A stretch of DNA of 46,526 bases from the NCBI GenBank assembly GCA_030446805.1, contig JAUJMO010000001.1:36199-82724 (forward strand), read 5' to 3'. The notes beneath the pieces were generated by a model that was not told the origin of the DNA, searched no databases, and worked only from the letters and a program-made list of their open reading frames with translations. A program made the position numbers and the translations under genes. Below, in pieces: positions 44,304 to 46,526 of the stretch. The stretch is from Caulobacteraceae bacterium. GTDB taxonomy: Bacteria > Pseudomonadota > Alphaproteobacteria > Caulobacterales > Caulobacteraceae. Positions within the stretch are counted from its first letter, which is position 1. The number at the start of each line of letters is the position of its first letter.

Positions 44304-46396
44304 TCAGGCGCCTCCTGATCGCCAACCGCGGTGAAATCGCACGCCGGATCATCCGGACTTGCCGGCGGCTCGGTGTGGAGACGGTGGCCGTCTTCTCCGA
44401 TGCGGACGCCGAGGCTCCGCACGTGCGCGAAGCGGACCAGGCGGTCCGGCTGGGGCCGGCTCCGGCGCGCGAGAGCTATCTTCGAAACGAGCTGGTCCTT
44501 GCGGCTGCAGCGCAGACGGGCGCGGACGCGGTCCACCCGGGCTACGGCTTTCTGTCGGAGAACGCCGATTTCGCCGAGGCGGTGGTGGCCGCCGGGCTGG
44601 TCTGGGTGGGTCCGCCGGCGTCCTCGATCCGCGCCATGGGCCTGAAGGACTCCGCGAAGAAGCTCATGGCTGGCGCCGGCGTGCCCGTCACGCCCGGCTA
44701 TCTCGGAGAGGATCAGACTCCTGAGCGCCTCCAGTCCGAAGCCGACCGCATCGGCTACCCGGTCCTGATCAAGGCCGTGGCCGGGGGGGGCGGGAAGGGG
44801 ATGCGCAAGGTCGACGCCGCTTCCGGATTCATGGACGCGCTGGGCGCCGCCAAGCGGGAAGCCGCGGCGGCGTTCGGCGACGACCGCGTTCTGCTCGAAA
44901 CCTATGTCACCCGGCCGCGGCATATCGAAGTGCAGGTCTTCGCCGACAACCATGGCCAGGTCGTTCACCTGTTCGAGCGGGACTGCTCGCTGCAGCGCCG
45001 CCATCAGAAGGTGATCGAGGAGGCTCCCGCGCCGGGCATGAGCGAGGACGCGCGAGCGGCTGTGACGGCCGCCGCGGTCCGCGCGGCCCAGGCCGTGGGC
45101 TATCAGGGCGCCGGGACGGTGGAGTTCATCGCCGACGCCAGCGAAGGCCTGCGTGGCGACCGCATCTTCTTCATGGAGATGAACACCCGGCTCCAGGTGG
45201 AGCATCCGGTCACCGAGATGATCACCGGCCAGGACCTCGTGGAATGGCAGCTGCGGGTGGCCAGTGGCGAACCCCTGCCGTTGAGGCAGGACCAGCTGGC
45301 CATCAAAGGCCACGCGGTGGAGGCCCGACTTTACGCCGAGAACCCGGCCACAGGCTTCCTGCCCAGCACCGGCCCGCTCGAGCACTTCGTCCTGCCTCAA
45401 GCAAACGATCCTCCCCCGCCCGCGGGGGAGGGGGACCGTGAAGCGGTGGAGAGGGCGGCCGCATACCCGACGTCCGCCGCCCGTCTCCGGGTGGACAGCG
45501 CCGTCGAGCAGGGCGGCGAGGTGACCGTGTTCTACGACCCCATGATCGCCAAGCTGATCGCTCACGCCGGCGCTCGGGAGGACGCCGTCCGGGGGCTCGC
45601 CGCGGCTTGCCGCGAGGTCCGGGTCTGGCCGGTTAGGACCAACGCCGCATTCCTGGCCCGCTGCCTGGAGCACCCCGATTTCCTGCGCGGGGACGTCGAC
45701 ACGGGCTTCATCACGGCGCGTGCGGAGCAGCTTACGGCGCCCACGGAGCCTTCGGCCCGCGCCCTGGCCAGAGGCGCCGCCGAGCTCTTCCTTCAGGCCT
45801 CGCGAGAGTCGCAGCGCCGAAGCGCCGAGCACCCGGATCCATGGGCGGGCGTGGGCGGAGGCCTGCTGGGATTTCGGCTGAATGCGCAGCGGCGGGCGAT
45901 GCTGGCCTTCGATGCGGAAGGCCAGCGCCACTCTGCGCAGGTGGTCATGGCGGGGTCGTCCGACCTGGGGCTCCAGTGGCGGGTCGAAGTGGAGGACGGG
46001 CAAGCCCCTCTGCGGTTGGAAGACGGTCGCCCGGTCTGTCCGTCGGAGCGACGAACCCCGTCCGACCCATGGACCAGCCTCGGGCGCGTGGAGGGCGGGG
46101 TGGTTCTCCACGAGCGCGGGGATGCCTTTTTCTTACGCCTGCCCGACTACGCCCAGGCGCACGCCGGAGCGGAAACCGACGGCGCTGTCCTGGCCCCCAT
46201 GCCCGGCCGCATCGTCTCGGTTGACGCCGCCCCCGGCCAGGCCGTGGTCAAGGGCGCGAAGCTGGTCACCCTCGAAGCCATGAAGATGGAGCACGGCCTG
46301 ACCGCTCCTTTCGACGGGGTTGTGGCGGAAGTGAACGCCGCCCCCGGTGGGCAGGTCAGCGAGGGAACCGTCCTGGTCAGGCTTGAGCCGACCTGA
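44300..46396 (+). CDS. Methylcrotonyl-CoA carboxylase, biotin-containing alpha subunit
   Basis: A 698-residue biotin-dependent carboxylase. The N-terminal biotin carboxylase domain has RRLLIANRGEIARRIIRTC, HPGYGFLSENADFAE and the ATP-grasp loop KAVAGGGGKGMRKV. It is followed by the catalytic-site segment FMEMNTRLQVEHPVTEM. The C-terminal biotinyl domain carries EAMKMEHGL with biotinylated Lys662. The linker architecture (DxLGFRLN-type BT domain) fits MccA/LiuD rather than acetyl-CoA carboxylase; it would carboxylate 3-methylcrotonyl-CoA in leucine degradation together with a beta subunit outside the window. A repeat-derived insertion of about 25 residues lies near residue 370. It overlaps the upstream small gene by 4 bp. 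Confidence 0.93.
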   Translation: MIRRLLIANRGEIARRIIRTCRRLGVETVAVFSDADAEAPHVREADQAVRLGPAPARESYLRNELVLAAAAQTGADAVHPGYGFLSENADFAEAVVAAGLVWVGPPASSIRAMGLKDSAKKLMAGAGVPVTPGYLGEDQTPERLQSEADRIGYPVLIKAVAGGGGKGMRKVDAASGFMDALGAAKREAAAAFGDDRVLLETYVTRPRHIEVQVFADNHGQVVHLFERDCSLQRRHQKVIEEAPAPGMSEDARAAVTAAAVRAAQAVGYQGAGTVEFIADASEGLRGDRIFFMEMNTRLQVEHPVTEMITGQDLVEWQLRVASGEPLPLRQDQLAIKGHAVEARLYAENPATGFLPSTGPLEHFVLPQANDPPPPAGEGDREAVERAAAYPTSAARLRVDSAVEQGGEVTVFYDPMIAKLIAHAGAREDAVRGLAAACREVRVWPVRTNAAFLARCLEHPDFLRGDVDTGFITARAEQLTAPTEPSARALARGAAELFLQASRESQRRSAEHPDPWAGVGGGLLGFRLNAQRRAMLAFDAEGQRHSAQVVMAGSSDLGLQWRVEVEDGQAPLRLEDGRPVCPSERRTPSDPWTSLGRVEGGVVLHERGDAFFLRLPDYAQAHAGAETDGAVLAPMPGRIVSVDAAPGQAVVKGAKLVTLEAMKMEHGLTAPFDGVVAEVNAAPGGQVSEGTVLVRLEPT
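45403..45484. repeat. Palindromic repeat element inserted in the carboxylase gene
   Basis: A perfect 10-bp stem CCTCCCCCGC/GCGGGGGAGG with a 2-nt loop occupies 45410-45431. It is followed by GGGGACCGTGAAGCGGTGGAGAGGGCGG, the flank that accompanies dispersed intergenic palindromes in many alphaproteobacteria. It is in frame and translated as DPPPPAGEGDREAVERAA, which interrupts the otherwise continuous carboxylase sequence between LEHFVLPQ and LRVDSAVEQGG. No stop codon results. Confidence 0.7.
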
Positions 46397-46526
46397 TCCT
46401 CACCCGCCCAACAGGGGAAGATGGCGTACAGTCTGACGACTCTTGCCGCCTCGCTGCTTTCGCTGCTCTCCCGAATGCGGAAAGTGCGCCCCGCAACCCC
46501 ACCTTAACCAACCTCGGCCAAGGTTC
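46397..46526. other. Window end, no confident gene
   Basis: Downstream of the carboxylase stop. A 28-codon frame (46421-46507) begins ATG but has no recognisable product. A TTAACC sequence at 46504-46509 could be a CtrA-like half-site. The sequence may lead to the next gene of the operon outside the window. Confidence 0.3.

Noticed and set aside
46421-46507. A 28-codon ORF after the carboxylase gene
   Set aside because: It has a purine-rich segment too close to the ATG, no recognisable motif and cannot be compared with the sequence beyond the window.

Overview
The window reads as a piece of chromosome from a GC-rich alphaproteobacterium of the order Caulobacterales (a Caulobacter/Phenylobacterium/Brevundimonas-type organism). 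The main reasons are the run fliQ-fliR-flhB-cckA, with the cell-cycle kinase CckA directly behind flagellar export genes. The strong GC bias, the DUF4169/ribbon-helix-helix pair and the repetitive palindromes fit as well. There is no prophage, transposase or CRISPR array. Genes are tightly packed and many join through 4-bp ATGA or TGATG overlaps.

Layout. 1-2318: the 3' end of an unidentified membrane protein, a DsbA-family oxidoreductase, a HIT protein (minus) and a multi-pass membrane protein. 2319-3438: a pair of long inverted repeats and one lower-GC gene with no recognised family. 3439-7401: UvrD helicase (minus), two small membrane proteins, the DUF4169/RHH pair (minus) and a DUF2171 protein. 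7797-9489: an ABC exporter of the YadG/YadH type. 9557-9857: a small secreted protein broken by a frameshift. 9898-11741: fumC coupled to an acetyltransferase (minus). 11810-14439: a chain of three nuclease-like genes (RusA, DHH phosphoesterase, UV-damage endonuclease). 14443-18756 (minus): a GH1/RmlD-like fusion, an erythromycin-esterase family protein and a secreted protein-isoaspartate methyltransferase, divergent from a second GH1-family gene (19005-20300).

20510-24850: fliQ, fliR, flhB, then cckA. 24968-29725: two tandem DUF885 lipoproteins and a quinone oxidoreductase. 29864-32905: a DUF1440-like protein, histidinol-phosphatase, an XRE regulator, a tRNA-Cys with an abnormal anticodon loop, and an acyltransferase. 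32957-38933: a large hybrid kinase ending in an EAL domain, divergent from a response regulator that is coupled to a TadG-like surface protein, then a small Ala-rich membrane protein. 39030-43173 (minus): a GT4 glycosyltransferase, a CPA2 cation/proton antiporter and a membrane-bound endonuclease/exonuclease/phosphatase protein. 43249-46396: part of a leucine/isovalerate catabolism operon (enoyl-CoA hydratase, a small zinc-ribbon/TM protein, methylcrotonyl-CoA carboxylase alpha subunit).

The best leads are sequence oddities. They are the tRNA-Cys whose universally conserved U33 is G, and a palindromic repeat translated in frame inside the carboxylase. Others are an RHH gene with no ATG/GTG/TTG start, a decayed zinc ribbon embedded in the leucine operon, a mini-ORF linking flhB to cckA, the GH1/Rossmann fusion operon, and the RusA-DHH-UVDE gene set. 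Family assignments rest on motif recognition by eye; no database search was possible.
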